Of a DNA stretch of 64,000 nt, positions 34,862-44,270 are shown piece after piece. Under the pieces are notes generated by a model, which was not told the DNA's origin, ran no database searches, and saw only the letters and a list, made by a program, of their open reading frames with translations. Position 1 is the stretch's first letter. Every line of letters starts with the position of its first letter. This stretch comes from Synechococcus sp. HK05 (GTDB lineage Bacteria > Cyanobacteriota > Cyanobacteriia > PCC-6307 > Cyanobiaceae). The stretch lies in assembly GCF_019104765.1 (NCBI RefSeq), contig NZ_JAHRXJ010000011.1:372001-436000 (forward strand). Direction: 5' to 3'. A program made the translations under genes and the position numbers.

Positions 34862-36907
34862 TCAGAGGCGTAGATCCACTGTGCTGCAGTGCTCCCCAGC
34901 GCCGCGTAGCGGTGTTGGGCGCCCCTGCGCTTGTGGCGCCGGTGTTGATGCCGGATCGCTGCCTTCGGTGAGGAGCTCAAAACCGCCGGACTCATCCCGT
35001 AATTCCCAACGCGCCACCGGTTTGCCGCTGTCAGCGGCGCGCGCCTCGAGCTGCAGGGGCACATCCACCGGCAGGCACGGGTGCAGGCAGGGGAACAGGG
35101 CTTCCTGGCGGAAGCGCACCGCCAGGGGGTGGTCAGGATCCTGGGGCCAGGCCAAGGGGCGGCCCTGGAGCTGCAGCGTGTAGCGGCGGCGGAACGCTGG
35201 GTTGGCGATCAGCTCAAAGCGCCGCAACGAGCTGTCCACAAAGCGGCTGGTGCTGCCGCCTTCCACGGGCGTGTCGCACAGCAGCGGCCAGGGTTCGAGG
35301 GCCTGGCGGAGGCAGAGCTCTGCGTCCCCCGCTTGCCACTGCAGCAGCGGCGGAAAGCGCCACTCCCAGATGGCCCGCAGTGGTTCGGGATCCAGCGGCA
35401 GCCCATCGGCGGCCAGATCCGCCAGCACCCGCTCCAGATCTGCCCATAGGGCGCTGGGCAGCATCGCCCTGTCGTGCAGGTCAGCGCCCCAGAGCCGCAG
35501 CCCCTCGGGACGGTGCTTTGGGTTGAGCTGCCGCACCGCCAGCGCCCGAAACAACAGAGCGACGGCGCTGGTCCAGCGGTGATCCGGCAGGGATTCCAGG
35601 GCGCGGAATTCCAGCAGCCCCTGGCAGCCGGCGGTCCAGGCGGGGTTCCAGAACTTGTCGAGGCTGATCTCGCTGCGGTGGGTGTTGCCGCTGCGGTCGG
35701 CATGCAGATGGCGCAGGGTTTCGCCGATGGCCACGCGCTGGTCGCCGGGCGGCAGCTGCTCGAGGGCGCGGTGGGCCAGCTCCAGATCCAGCTGGCTGGC
35801 GCTGCCTTCATCGGGCCGCGGTGCTTGGGAGGCGGGCCCCACGCTGCGGCCGCTGAACAGGTAGGCCAGGCAGGGGTGGTGCTGCCAGTAGCGCAGCAAG
35901 CCCACCAGCCAGGCCGGGCGCTGGAAGAAGGGATGCTCCTCCAGGCTGGGGCCGCCCAGCAGCAGGTGATTGCCACCGCCGGTGCCTTCGCTGCGGTGGC
36001 CCGCTTGCTTCCAGCTGCGCAGTCCCACCGCGGCGCCGGCCTCCTCCAGCAGCTGGATCCAGCCGGCGTAGTCGTGCCAGCTGTGGCACACCGGCAGGTT
36101 CACCTCGAGCACGCCGGGATCGGCGGTGAGGCCAAGCACCTGCCAGTGGGCGTAGGCATCCCAGGGCAGCACCCCGCTCAGCTCCGGCTCTTGCCACCCC
36201 TGGTGATGGGCCGCTAACCGTTGCAGCAGCAGCTCCAACGGTTCCCGCTCCAGCGGTGGCAGAAACAGGGCCCAGCCGCTGGGATCGCGCTCGAGGGTGA
36301 GCACCTGCCGCAGTTCATCGGCGGGGAAGTGCTGCAGCGGCAGCCGCAGGCCCGCCGGACCCGGTGCGCCGCTCAGCTCCCTGAGCTCCTCCTGCAGCGG
36401 CCAGTCCAGCGAACGCCACTGCCCGTCTTGGCAGCTGAGGGGGATGGCCCACACCTGGCGGTCGCGTTGGAGCGGATCCCGCAGGGGCAGGGCCTGCAGG
36501 CGGCAGCCGAGATCGCGGCCCACGGCCTCCAGCAGCAGCAGCAGTTCGGCGGGAGTGGGGATGTGGTCGCCCGCGGGCGTGATCGGCACCAGCGGTTTGC
36601 CATCGCGGCCGGTGATCAGCCGCAGCGCCCAGCGCGGATTCACCTCGCCGTCGTACTGCTTGCCGGGGCAATAGAGCAGGGTGCTGCCGGGCCAGGCGCG
36701 GCGTTGCAGTTCGGCGGCGAGTTGGCGGGCGTAGCGGAGCTTGGTGGGCCCATCGGCGGCCACGCTCCACTCGGCCCCCTTGGGATCAATCGGCACCAGC
36801 GTGGGCTCCCCGCCCATGGTGAGCTGAATACCCGCGTGTTGCAGCCGCGTTTCAAGGGCCTGTGCGGTGGCGGCGTTCGAGTGGGGAACGGGATGAACGG
36901 TGGTCAC
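34862..36907 (-). CDS. DUF2126 protein (predicted COOH-NH2 ligase of the GCS2-like group)
   Basis: A 681-residue protein. The opening LTMGGEPTLVPIDPKGAEW (start about residue 29), YCPGKQYDGEVNPRWAL and later KFWNPAWTAGCQGLLEFRALE match DUF2126, often found fused to a transglutaminase domain in one about 1100-residue protein. Here the two parts are separate genes, the transglutaminase lying 58 bases upstream. The family was predicted to form amide bonds; no biochemical role is known to me. Start ATG 36907. Last gene of a four-gene operon. Confidence 0.8.
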   Translation of the reverse strand: MTTVHPVPHSNAATAQALETRLQHAGIQLTMGGEPTLVPIDPKGAEWSVAADGPTKLRYARQLAAELQRRAWPGSTLLYCPGKQYDGEVNPRWALRLITGRDGKPLVPITPAGDHIPTPAELLLLLEAVGRDLGCRLQALPLRDPLQRDRQVWAIPLSCQDGQWRSLDWPLQEELRELSGAPGPAGLRLPLQHFPADELRQVLTLERDPSGWALFLPPLEREPLELLLQRLAAHHQGWQEPELSGVLPWDAYAHWQVLGLTADPGVLEVNLPVCHSWHDYAGWIQLLEEAGAAVGLRSWKQAGHRSEGTGGGNHLLLGGPSLEEHPFFQRPAWLVGLLRYWQHHPCLAYLFSGRSVGPASQAPRPDEGSASQLDLELAHRALEQLPPGDQRVAIGETLRHLHADRSGNTHRSEISLDKFWNPAWTAGCQGLLEFRALESLPDHRWTSAVALLFRALAVRQLNPKHRPEGLRLWGADLHDRAMLPSALWADLERVLADLAADGLPLDPEPLRAIWEWRFPPLLQWQAGDAELCLRQALEPWPLLCDTPVEGGSTSRFVDSSLRRFELIANPAFRRRYTLQLQGRPLAWPQDPDHPLAVRFRQEALFPCLHPCLPVDVPLQLEARAADSGKPVARWELRDESGGFELLTEGSDPASTPAPQAQGRPTPLRGAGEHCSTVDLRL

Positions 36908-36965
36908 GGCCAGTGGTGGCTGGCCCTGTCATCGCGCGGCTGCCCTGATCCGGCAGCACCAACCG

Positions 36966-37835
36966 CTACCGCAGTGCGGAACTGAGGATCTCGGCGCTGA
37001 TGTCCCACTCCAGCTCGCTTTCCACCCCCGGCGGGCCGGAGAAGGTGCCGCTCACCGCGGCGGTGAGATCAGAGCGGGAGGAGGTGGCTACCGGGATGTA
37101 GCGGTCGTCGCATGCACCGTTGCCGCTGGGGTCGAAGCCGCGCCAACCGGCGCCCTGCAGATACACCTCCGCCCAGGCGTGTAGGTCGTAGCGCTCCGGC
37201 TTGGGCTCCACCAGGTGGTAGCCGCTCACGAAGCGGGCCGGCAGCCCCACGCTGCGGCAGCACTCGATCATCAGCATCGCCAGGTCGCGGCAGGACCCCA
37301 CCCGTTCCTTCAGGGTGCGGCCGGCGGGCCAGGCGGGGCCCACATGGCGCTGGGTGTATTTCACCCGGTCTTGGATCACTTCGATCAGCTGCTGCAGGAA
37401 GTTAAGGCTGCGGCCATCGCTGCCCATCAGCGCTTCCTGGGCCAGATCCACGGCGGCGCCATCGTGCTGGCCGTTGGGCAGCCAGCCCTGCAAGTTGCTG
37501 AGTAGGTCGGGATTGAGCCGGCCGATCTGCACCGGTAGCTGGGCCATCTGTTCATCCAGGCAGGCTTCCAGCAGGGGCGGGCTGAAGGTTTCCACCTCGC
37601 TGGTGGCCACCACGAGCAGTTGCTCGGTTTCACCGAGAAAGCGGGCGCGGGTGATGGTGTCGCCACCGGCGGCCATCAGCTCATAGAGCTGGCTCGGATC
37701 GGGGGAGATCTCGAGGCGGTAGTCGATCAGCCGTTGAAACCCATGGGGCCGCGGGCGCAGGCAGAAGCGATGCGGCCCTAGCAACACCGGTTTGGTGTAG
37801 CGGTAATCGAACCGGTGGATCAGGCGGGCGCGCAT
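36966..37835 (-). CDS. Transglutaminase-like protein
   Basis: A 289-residue protein with the N-terminal beta domain of the bacterial transglutaminase family (IHRFDYRYTKPV, LRPRPHGFQRL) and the catalytic papain-like core. The nucleophile is in RVGSCRDLAMLMIE (about residue 180), His in DLHAWAEVYL and Asp in GFDPSGN. It could be a peptidase or form amide links. The 5' end overlaps the alpha-E gene by 16 bases, so it is translationally coupled. Part of the four-gene operon 34862-40308. Confidence 0.9.
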   Translation of the reverse strand: MRARLIHRFDYRYTKPVLLGPHRFCLRPRPHGFQRLIDYRLEISPDPSQLYELMAAGGDTITRARFLGETEQLLVVATSEVETFSPPLLEACLDEQMAQLPVQIGRLNPDLLSNLQGWLPNGQHDGAAVDLAQEALMGSDGRSLNFLQQLIEVIQDRVKYTQRHVGPAWPAGRTLKERVGSCRDLAMLMIECCRSVGLPARFVSGYHLVEPKPERYDLHAWAEVYLQGAGWRGFDPSGNGACDDRYIPVATSSRSDLTAAVSGTFSGPPGVESELEWDISAEILSSALR

Positions 37836-38875
37836 GCCAGGTCGTGACTGGTGGCGGAGACAGAAACGGAAGCAGTGGCCGCAGCGGTGGCCTGGGCCGG
37901 TGGAATGGCGGCGGCTTCCTCGGCGGTGGCCAGGCTCGGCAACACGAAGTAGCGAGCGTGGATCAGCTCATGCAGGTTATTGAGATCCTGCTGGAGGGCG
38001 TCGATCGATTCATGCAGGCCGCCGGTCACCAGTTCATCGATGCCGGTGTAACTCCAGCGGGCGCGGGTGAGTCCGCTCAGGCACTCGAGGGGATCTGGCT
38101 TGCGCGCCGCGGTTCCGGCCGCCACCAGCTGGAGGGTTTCATCGATCCGCTCGAGGCAGTAGCGCACGGAGCGCGGGAAGTTGCGGTCGAGCAGCAGGAA
38201 GGCAGCCACAGCCCTCGGCGTGATCACTCCTTGTTGCGACTGGCGGAACATTTGATAGGCACCAGCTGAGCGCAACAGCGAAATCCACTGCAGTTCATCC
38301 AGCACGCCGCCCACCTCCTCCGGGCTGGGTAGCAGCAGGAAGTACTTCACATCGAGGATGCGCGTGGTTTTGTCGGCGCGCTCGATCAGCCGGCCCAGGC
38401 GGCTGAATTGCCACGAGAGATCCCGGCTCAAGGTGGCGTCGGTGATGCCATAGAAGAGCTGACAGCCGCGGCGGATTTCGCGCAGCTGCTCCTGGGGTGG
38501 CTGGTGCCAGAAGCTGTCGCTCTCCAGCAGGGTCCAATACAGATCGTTGATCTGCTCCCACATCTCGGTGGTGATCACATCGCGGATCTGGCGGGCGTTC
38601 TCCCGGGCCAGGGCGATGCAGTTCACGATGCAGCTGGGGTTGTCCTCAGCCTTCACCAGAAACTCCACCACCTGCTCAGGGCCCCCGCTGGGATAGAGCT
38701 GATCGAACAGTTCGCGATCACCGCTGGCATCGATCAGCGGCTGCCAGGGCTCGGCGCTGCCCGGGGGGCAGTCGAGCGCCATGGCCTCGCTCACCTCTAC
38801 GAAGCGCGAGAGGTTCTCGGCGCGCTCCACGTAGCGATTGATCCAGTAGAGCGAATCCGCAACGCGGCTCAGCAT
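37820..38875 (-). CDS. Alpha-E domain protein (DUF403)
   Basis: A 351-residue all-helical protein starting MLSRVADSLYWINRYVERAE, the diagnostic opening of the alpha-E family, with YGITDATLSRDLSWQFSRLGR and FLLLDRNFPRSVRYCLE further on. Its biochemical role is unknown; it always travels with circularly permuted ATP-grasp and transglutaminase genes and is taken as their partner. ATG 38875 overlaps the end of the ATP-grasp gene by 7 bases. The C-terminus is Ala/Thr-rich and probably disordered. Confidence 0.93.
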   Translation of the reverse strand: MLSRVADSLYWINRYVERAENLSRFVEVSEAMALDCPPGSAEPWQPLIDASGDRELFDQLYPSGGPEQVVEFLVKAEDNPSCIVNCIALARENARQIRDVITTEMWEQINDLYWTLLESDSFWHQPPQEQLREIRRGCQLFYGITDATLSRDLSWQFSRLGRLIERADKTTRILDVKYFLLLPSPEEVGGVLDELQWISLLRSAGAYQMFRQSQQGVITPRAVAAFLLLDRNFPRSVRYCLERIDETLQLVAAGTAARKPDPLECLSGLTRARWSYTGIDELVTGGLHESIDALQQDLNNLHELIHARYFVLPSLATAEEAAAIPPAQATAAATASVSVSATSHDLACAPA

Positions 38876-40308
38876 GCGCTTTCCTCCACGATCCAGGTGT
38901 CTTTGCAGCCGCCGCCCTGCGACGAATTCACCACCAGCGATCCTCGCTTGAGGGCGACCCTGGTGAGGCCGCCAGGTGTGACCCAGGCTTCCTTGCCCCG
39001 CAGCACATAGGGCCGCAGGTCCACGTGGCAGGGATAGAGCTCCCCTTCACTCAGGGAGGGCACCGTGGAGAGCTCGAGGGTGGGCTGGGCGATGAAGTTG
39101 CGCGGATTGGCCTTGATCTTCTCGGCGAACTCGAGGATCTCCGCCTGGCTGGCGTGGGGGCCGATCAGCATCCCGTAGCCACCCGCTTCCGACACCGCCT
39201 TCACCACCAGCTCGTTCAGGTGCGCCAGCACGTAGGCCTGGTCATCGGGCCGTGAACACAGATAAGTGGGCACGTTCTCGATGATCGGTTCCTCGCCCAG
39301 GTAGTACCGCACCATCTCCGGCACGTAGGCGTAGATCAGCTTGTCGTCGGCCACGCCGGTGCCTGGTGCGTTGGCAATGGCCACGCGACCCTGGGCATAC
39401 ACCTCCATCAACCCGCGAACGCCCAGCATCGAATCGCTGCGGAACACATCCGGATCGAGGAAGTCGTCGTCGATGCGGCGGTAGATCACGTCCACCGGCT
39501 CGAGCCCCTGGGTGGTGCGCATCCACACCCGCCCGTCCTGGCAGGCGAGGTCACGCCCCTCCACCAGGGAGATGCCCATCTGCTGGGCTAGGTAGCTGTG
39601 CTCGAAATAGGCGCTGTTGAACACCCCCGGTGTGAGCAGCACCACCCGCGGGGTTTCCGTCCAGGGCGCCAGATCCCGCAGGGTCTGCAGCAGCTGTGAG
39701 GGATAGCTGTCGATCGGCTGCACGGTGCGGCCGCTGAACAGACTCGGGAACATGCGCTTCATCACGCGCCGGTTCTCGAGGAAGTAGGCCACCCCCGAGG
39801 GGCAGCGCAGGTTGTCTTCCAACACGCGCCAGGTGCCGGCGCCATCGCGCACCAGATCAAGCCCGGAGATCTGGCACCACTTGCCCAGGGGCGGGCGGAA
39901 GCCGCGCAGCTGCGGCCGCCAGCCCTGGGAGCTCTCCACGTCTTCCCGGGGGATCACGCCATCGCGAAGGATGGCCTGATCGCCATACACGTCTGCCAGA
40001 AACAGATCGATCGCCTCGAGGCGCTGGATCAGGCCGCGCTGCAGCAGGTCCCAGTCGCTGGAGCCGATCAGGCGGGGCAGGGGATCAAAGGGAAGGATGC
40101 GCTCACCGCCGCGGGTGCCGGAATCGTTGAGGCGGAAGGTGGCCCCCAGCCGCTTGAGCAGCATGCCGGCCGCGGCGTGGTTGCGGTTGAGTTGTTCCAA
40201 CCCCAGGGCTCCCAGGGAGGAGAGCAGCGGTTGCAGCGCGCTGCGGGGTTCTTCGCTGGCGCTGAAATATTCGTCGTAGCCCTTGCTGGGCCGGTAGTCG
40301 GTGAACAT
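38869..40308 (-). CDS. Circularly permuted ATP-grasp type 2 protein (DUF404/DUF407)
   Basis: A 479-residue protein with PFDPLPRLIGSSDWDLLQRGLIQRLEA region features (in two parts near residue 75), VLEDNLRCPSGVAYFLENR and KAVSEAGGYGMLIGPHAS, typical of the circularly permuted ATP-grasp family. It is predicted to activate a carboxylate with ATP and join it to an amine. First gene of the operon: alpha-E, transglutaminase and DUF2126 follow with overlaps or a short gap. ATG 40308. A near-consensus NtcA box lies upstream at 40358-40371, with a -10-like CATGAT 22 bases from it. Confidence 0.92.
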   Translation of the reverse strand: MFTDYRPSKGYDEYFSASEEPRSALQPLLSSLGALGLEQLNRNHAAAGMLLKRLGATFRLNDSGTRGGERILPFDPLPRLIGSSDWDLLQRGLIQRLEAIDLFLADVYGDQAILRDGVIPREDVESSQGWRPQLRGFRPPLGKWCQISGLDLVRDGAGTWRVLEDNLRCPSGVAYFLENRRVMKRMFPSLFSGRTVQPIDSYPSQLLQTLRDLAPWTETPRVVLLTPGVFNSAYFEHSYLAQQMGISLVEGRDLACQDGRVWMRTTQGLEPVDVIYRRIDDDFLDPDVFRSDSMLGVRGLMEVYAQGRVAIANAPGTGVADDKLIYAYVPEMVRYYLGEEPIIENVPTYLCSRPDDQAYVLAHLNELVVKAVSEAGGYGMLIGPHASQAEILEFAEKIKANPRNFIAQPTLELSTVPSLSEGELYPCHVDLRPYVLRGKEAWVTPGGLTRVALKRGSLVVNSSQGGGCKDTWIVEESAC

Positions 40309-40357
40309 CGCCGAGCCTGCGGTGGCGTGATCATGCAGAGCTTCCCGGCCCCCTCAG

Positions 40358-40371
40358 GTGGCTGTTGCTAC
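40358..40371 (-). promoter_or_regulatory. NtcA-like box upstream of the ATP-grasp operon
   Basis: On the minus strand it reads GTA-GCAACAGC-CAC, one base off GTA-N8-TAC, and its first 11 bases are identical to the nirA box at 31629. CATGAT (40335-40330), four of six matches to TATAAT, follows after exactly 22 bases, the geometry of NtcA-activated promoters. Transcription would begin about 15 bases before the ATG. Confidence 0.4.
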
Positions 40372-40420
40372 GGAAGCGTTGGGTTGGCGCCGACCCGTGT
40401 GCCTGCCTAGCGTTTGGCTC

Positions 40421-40819
40421 ATGGCGCACCCTGAGCAGCCCCTCGATGAATCCCTCTGGGATCAGGCGGGCCAGCCCTTCAATCGCCGCCATGAACCCCG
40501 CCTGGCGGTGGGCAGCGTGTTGCCGGTGCAGCTGCGCTTCCTGCCCGCCGGGCAGCCCCCACAGCCCTGGATCACCGCCGACATCCTCGACATCAGCCAT
40601 GGCGGCATGGCGCTGCTGGTGCCCTGCTTGGCGGAGCCCCTGGTTGGTGAACCGCTATTGCTGGATGTGAGCCAGCATCCGGGGTTTGGGGCGGTGCGGC
40701 TCCCGGCGGTGCTGCGGTGGAGCCGCCCTGCCGGTGAGCTTGGGCTGGTGCAGCTGATCGGCGTGCAGCTGGACCAGCCGCTGCCCCGGGTGCCACCCCT
40801 GGTTCAGAGCAGGAAGTAG
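40421..40819 (+). CDS. PilZ domain protein
   Basis: A 132-residue protein. The c-di-GMP-binding elements of PilZ are seen as [10 protein letters not shown] (R-x3-R box, about residues 23-32) and [11 protein letters not shown] (the D/N-x-S-x-x-G box, about 59-69), so binding competence is plausible. ATG 40421 is chosen over an upstream frame start that has no family features. It is divergent from the ATP-grasp operon, and its end overlaps the convergent ureC stop by 16 bases. Target process unknown. Confidence 0.75.
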   Translation: MAHPEQPLDESLWDQAGQPFNRRHEPRLAVGSVLPVQLRFLPAGQPPQPWITADILDISHGGMALLVPCLAEPLVGEPLLLDVSQHPGFGAVRLPAVLRWSRPAGELGLVQLIGVQLDQPLPRVPPLVQSRK

Positions 40820-42516
40820 CGCTGCGCCATCGGCAGCACCTCGGCGGGCTCGCAGCTGAGCAGCTCGCCGTTGGCGAACACCTCGTAGGTCTGCGGGTCC
40901 ACCTCCACCTTGGGCAGGGCGGTGTTGTTTTTCATCGCCGCCTTGTTGATGCCGCCGCGGGTGTTCTGCACCGGGACGCAGCGCCGCTCCAGCCCCAGCA
41001 GCCGCTGCACATCGGCGTCGAGGGCGGCCTGGCTCACGAAGGTGAGGCAGCTGGGGGCCAGCGCCTTGCCGTAGCTGGCAAACATCGGGCGGCCGTGCAC
41101 CGGGCCGGGGGTGGGAATCGAGGCGTTGGCATCGCCCATCTGCGCCCACACGATCGAACCGCCCTTGAGCACCAGCTCCGGCTTCACGCCGAAGAAGCCC
41201 GGCTTCCACAGCACCAGATCCGCCAGTTTGCCCACCTCCACCGAGCCCACCTGGTGATCGATCCCATGGGCGATGGCTGGGTTGATCGTGGTCTTGGCGA
41301 TGTAGCGCTTCAGGCGGGTGTTGTCGTTGCGGGCGCTGTCTTCGGCCAGGGCACCCCGCTGCACCTTCATCTTGTGGGCCGTCTGGAAGGTGCGGGTGAT
41401 CACCTCGCCCACCCGGCCCATGGCCTGGGAATCGCTGGCGATGATTGAGAAGGCCCCGATGTCATGAAGGATGTCCTCGGCGGCGATCGTTTCGCGGCGG
41501 ATGCGCGATTCGGCAAAGGCCACGTCCTCCGGGATCTTTGGATCGAGGTGGTGGCACACCATGAGCATGTCGAGGTGTTCCTCGAGCGTGTTCACCGTGT
41601 AGGGCCGGGTGGGGTTGGTGCTGCTGGGCAGCACGTTGGCCTCACCGCAGATCTTGATGATGTCGGGGGCGTGGCCGCCGCCGGCCCCCTCGGTGTGGAA
41701 GGTGTGGATGGTGCGGCCGCCGATGGCGCGGATCGTGTCCTCCACGAAGCCCGCTTCGTTGAGCGTGTCGGAGTGGATGCACACCTGCACATCGAAGCGG
41801 TCGGCCACCGTGAGGCAGCAGTCGATCGCGGCGGGGGTGGTGCCCCAGTCTTCATGGAGCTTGAGGCCGCAGGCACCGGCGCGGATCTGCTCTTCGATCG
41901 CCTCGGGGGTGGAGGCGTTGCCCTTGCCGTAGAAGCCCAGGTTCACCGGCAGGCCCTCGGCCGCCTGGAGCATGCGGCTGATGTGGAAGGCGCCGGGGGT
42001 GCAGGTGGTGGCGTTGGTGCCGGTGGCCGGGCCGGTGCCGCCGCCCATCAGGGTGGTCACGCCGCTGGCCAGGGCCGTTTCGATCTGCTGGGGGCAGATG
42101 AAGTGCACGTGGGTGTCGATCGAGCCCGCCGTGAGGATGTGCCCCTCGCCGGCGATCGCCTCGGTGCCGGGTCCCACCACGATGTCCACACCGGCCTGGG
42201 TGTCGGGGTTGCCCGCCTTGCCGATCGCCACGATGCGGCCATCGCGCAGGCCGATGTCGGCCTTCACAATCCCCCACCAATCCAGGATCAGGGCGTTGGT
42301 GATCACCGTGTCCACGGCGCCATCGGCGCGCGTGGTCTGGGCCTGACCCATCCCGTCGCGGATCACCTTGCCGCCGCCAAACTTCACCTCATCGCCGTAA
42401 ACGGTGAAGTCGCGTTCCACCTCCAGGATCAGCTCGGTGTCGGCTAGGCGCAGACGGTCGCCGGTGGTGGGGCCGTAGGTCTCGGCGTAGGCGCGGCGGG
42501 AAATGCGATAGGGCAT
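40804..42516 (-). CDS. ureC: Urease subunit alpha
   Basis: A 570-residue protein of full UreC length. The carbamylated lysine is in GLKLHEDWG (about residue 219). Nickel and catalytic histidines are in [31 protein letters not shown] and the flap VCHHLD. It hydrolyses urea to ammonia and carbamate in the cytosol. Last gene of ureD-ureA-ureB-ureC on the minus strand, 25 bases after ureB. Its end overlaps the PilZ gene. Confidence 0.98.
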   Translation of the reverse strand: MPYRISRRAYAETYGPTTGDRLRLADTELILEVERDFTVYGDEVKFGGGKVIRDGMGQAQTTRADGAVDTVITNALILDWWGIVKADIGLRDGRIVAIGKAGNPDTQAGVDIVVGPGTEAIAGEGHILTAGSIDTHVHFICPQQIETALASGVTTLMGGGTGPATGTNATTCTPGAFHISRMLQAAEGLPVNLGFYGKGNASTPEAIEEQIRAGACGLKLHEDWGTTPAAIDCCLTVADRFDVQVCIHSDTLNEAGFVEDTIRAIGGRTIHTFHTEGAGGGHAPDIIKICGEANVLPSSTNPTRPYTVNTLEEHLDMLMVCHHLDPKIPEDVAFAESRIRRETIAAEDILHDIGAFSIIASDSQAMGRVGEVITRTFQTAHKMKVQRGALAEDSARNDNTRLKRYIAKTTINPAIAHGIDHQVGSVEVGKLADLVLWKPGFFGVKPELVLKGGSIVWAQMGDANASIPTPGPVHGRPMFASYGKALAPSCLTFVSQAALDADVQRLLGLERRCVPVQNTRGGINKAAMKNNTALPKVEVDPQTYEVFANGELLSCEPAEVLPMAQRYFLL

Positions 42517-42541
42517 GGGGAGCGAGTGCGTGGGACGCGCG

Positions 42542-42859
42542 TTAATCGAGGGGGCCGTTCACCAGGCCGTTGAAGCCGAAGATGCGCCGTTCGCCGGCGA
42601 AGGGCACCAGCTGCACCGCGCGGCTGTCGCCGGGCTCGAAGCGCACCGCGGTTCCGGCGGGGATGTCGAGCCGCAGGCCGCGGGCGGCCTCACGGTCGAA
42701 CTCCAACGCTGCGTTGGCTTCAAAGAAGTGGAAGTGAGAGCCCACCTGCACCGGGCGATCACCGGTGTTGGCGACCAGCAGGGTGGTGACCGGCCGGCCG
42801 GCGTTGAGCTCCAGCTCGCCGGGTTCGGGGATCAGTTCGCCGGGAATCAGTGGGGCCAT
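42542..42859 (-). CDS. ureB: Urease subunit beta
   Basis: A 105-residue protein with the UreB features [40 protein letters not shown] and [21 protein letters not shown]. It is the small structural subunit of the urease trimer unit. ATG 42859, 6 bases after the ureA stop; ureC follows. Separate beta and gamma chains are the usual bacterial arrangement. Confidence 0.98.
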   Translation of the reverse strand: MAPLIPGELIPEPGELELNAGRPVTTLLVANTGDRPVQVGSHFHFFEANAALEFDREAARGLRLDIPAGTAVRFEPGDSRAVQLVPFAGERRIFGFNGLVNGPLD

Positions 42860-42865
42860 GGCAGC

Positions 42866-43168
42866 TCAGCGGATGGGGTCGTGCAGGGTCACGAGCTTGG
42901 TGCCATCGGGAAACACCGCCTCGATCTGCACTTCATGCACCAGTTCTGGCACTCCCTCCATCACCTGCTCGCGGCTCAGCCAGGTGCTGCCCTCCTGCAT
43001 GAGTGCTGCCACGCTCTTGCCGTCGCGGGCTCCTTCCAGCACCTGAAAGCTCAGCCAGGCCACCGCCTCTGGATGATTCAGTTTCAGGCCGCGGTTGAGG
43101 CGCCGTTCCGCCAGCAGGGCCGCGGTCACGATCAGGAGTTTGTCCTTCTCCTGAGGAGTCAGATGCAT
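42866..43168 (-). CDS. ureA: Urease subunit gamma
   Basis: A 100-residue protein with [21 protein letters not shown] and [10 protein letters not shown], ending LVTLHDPIR, as in all UreA proteins. It packs with UreB and UreC in the urease core. ATG 43168. ureD lies 71 bases upstream on the same strand, so a ureDABC transcript is likely. Confidence 0.98.
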   Translation of the reverse strand: MHLTPQEKDKLLIVTAALLAERRLNRGLKLNHPEAVAWLSFQVLEGARDGKSVAALMQEGSTWLSREQVMEGVPELVHEVQIEAVFPDGTKLVTLHDPIR

Positions 43169-43239
43169 GGCAGGGGGAAGCCTGAGCGTGTCACCCAGTT
43201 GTAGATCGCACTCTGTCGGTCGCTAGTGCCGCGTTGTGT

Positions 43240-44163
43240 TCAGGTTGAACAGTCGGCGCGGCAGCCGGCAAACGGATCTTCCTGAAAGGGCCACACCCGC
43301 GGCAGCTGCGGCAGCGGCAGGCCCCGCTCCTGGCGGATCAGCGCCCAGATCCGGCAGAACCAGAAGCGTGCCGCCTGGCTGGAGGGTCCGCGGTAGCGGG
43401 CCACCAGCCCCTGCTCCAGGGCGCCGCAAGCCATCGTTCCCTCCAGCCCCGTACGGGCTGCGCGCACCTGTTCCAGCAGGGGAGCGGCGTTGAGGGGGGC
43501 TGGTGCGGCCCACACCAGGGAGCCGAACACCGCTTGGCCGTCCATCCCGTGTTCCCCGTGCAGCGCGTCGCCATCAAGCTGCAACCGATCCACCAGCTCA
43601 AAGCGCTCCTCCGCGGTGGCGGTGGCTTGGCGGCGAATGCTGGCGCTGGAGCGCCAGCAGCCTTCCCCCAGCGTTTCGCCGGCGGCGGTGCGTCCGAGGC
43701 GCACCACCTCCATCGCCAGAAAGCTGGCGCCGGGAGCCAGGTCGACCTGCAGGTGCTGTTGGTAGAGGGCATCGGCATACAGCACCAGCTCCTGGGGCAG
43801 CCACTCCAGATCGCTCTTCGCCGCCTGCCGCACCGTTAGGTGTTGCTCAGCCCAGGCGCCCTGGGGGTGGAGCCGGGAGCGGCGCACGCTGCCGTACACC
43901 TTCTGGGCCGCCACGCTGGTGAGCAGTGCCCGGCTGCCCGCTTCGAGATCCAGCTGCAGCTCCAATTGATCGCCGCCCACCAGACCCCCGGCGGTGTGCA
44001 GCAGGGGTACTTCGCAGTGGCCGCTGCTCTGGGCTGTGCTGCGCATCAGCTTGAGCGGAGCGGTGGCTCCCCCCTGAAACTGGGTGCGCCCATGGCGCTG
44101 CTGGAACTGCAAGGAAGCAGTGGCCTTCCAGCCGATGGTTGGGGCGGAGAGGGTGCCGTTCAT
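43240..44163 (-). CDS. ureD: Urease accessory protein UreD
   Basis: A 307-residue protein with ATAPLKLMRS (about 33-42), LLHTAGGLVGGDQLELQL and TSVAAQKVYGS, the UreD signatures. It forms the scaffold on apo-urease to which UreF and UreG bind for nickel loading. ATG 44163. First gene of ureDABC; the divergent ureE start is 107 bases away across a shared promoter region with a GTA-N8-CAC element. Confidence 0.95.
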   Translation of the reverse strand: MNGTLSAPTIGWKATASLQFQQRHGRTQFQGGATAPLKLMRSTAQSSGHCEVPLLHTAGGLVGGDQLELQLDLEAGSRALLTSVAAQKVYGSVRRSRLHPQGAWAEQHLTVRQAAKSDLEWLPQELVLYADALYQQHLQVDLAPGASFLAMEVVRLGRTAAGETLGEGCWRSSASIRRQATATAEERFELVDRLQLDGDALHGEHGMDGQAVFGSLVWAAPAPLNAAPLLEQVRAARTGLEGTMACGALEQGLVARYRGPSSQAARFWFCRIWALIRQERGLPLPQLPRVWPFQEDPFAGCRADCST

Positions 44164-44198
44164 GGCCGCATGCTCCCGGCCGTTGCCGCGCCGCTTGG

Positions 44199-44212
44199 GT
44201 AGCGATGATCAC
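44199..44212. promoter_or_regulatory. Weak NtcA-like element between ureD and ureE
   Basis: GTA (44199-44201), 8 bases, CAC (44210-44212) is one base off the NtcA consensus, in the divergent ureD/ureE promoter region. Such variants are common by chance in 64 kb, and only a poor -10 (CAGGGT, 22 bases away on the plus strand) was seen. Confidence 0.25.
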
Positions 44213-44270
44213 AGAGTGGCACTCCGCCCACCGCCAGGGTGCTGCCCGTTCCGCGTTGTCCACGCCCGCG

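Noticed and set aside
43503-43922. 139-codon Arg/Pro-rich frame over ureD
   Set aside because: Composition typical of a GC-rich antisense shadow; ureD on the other strand has clear signatures.
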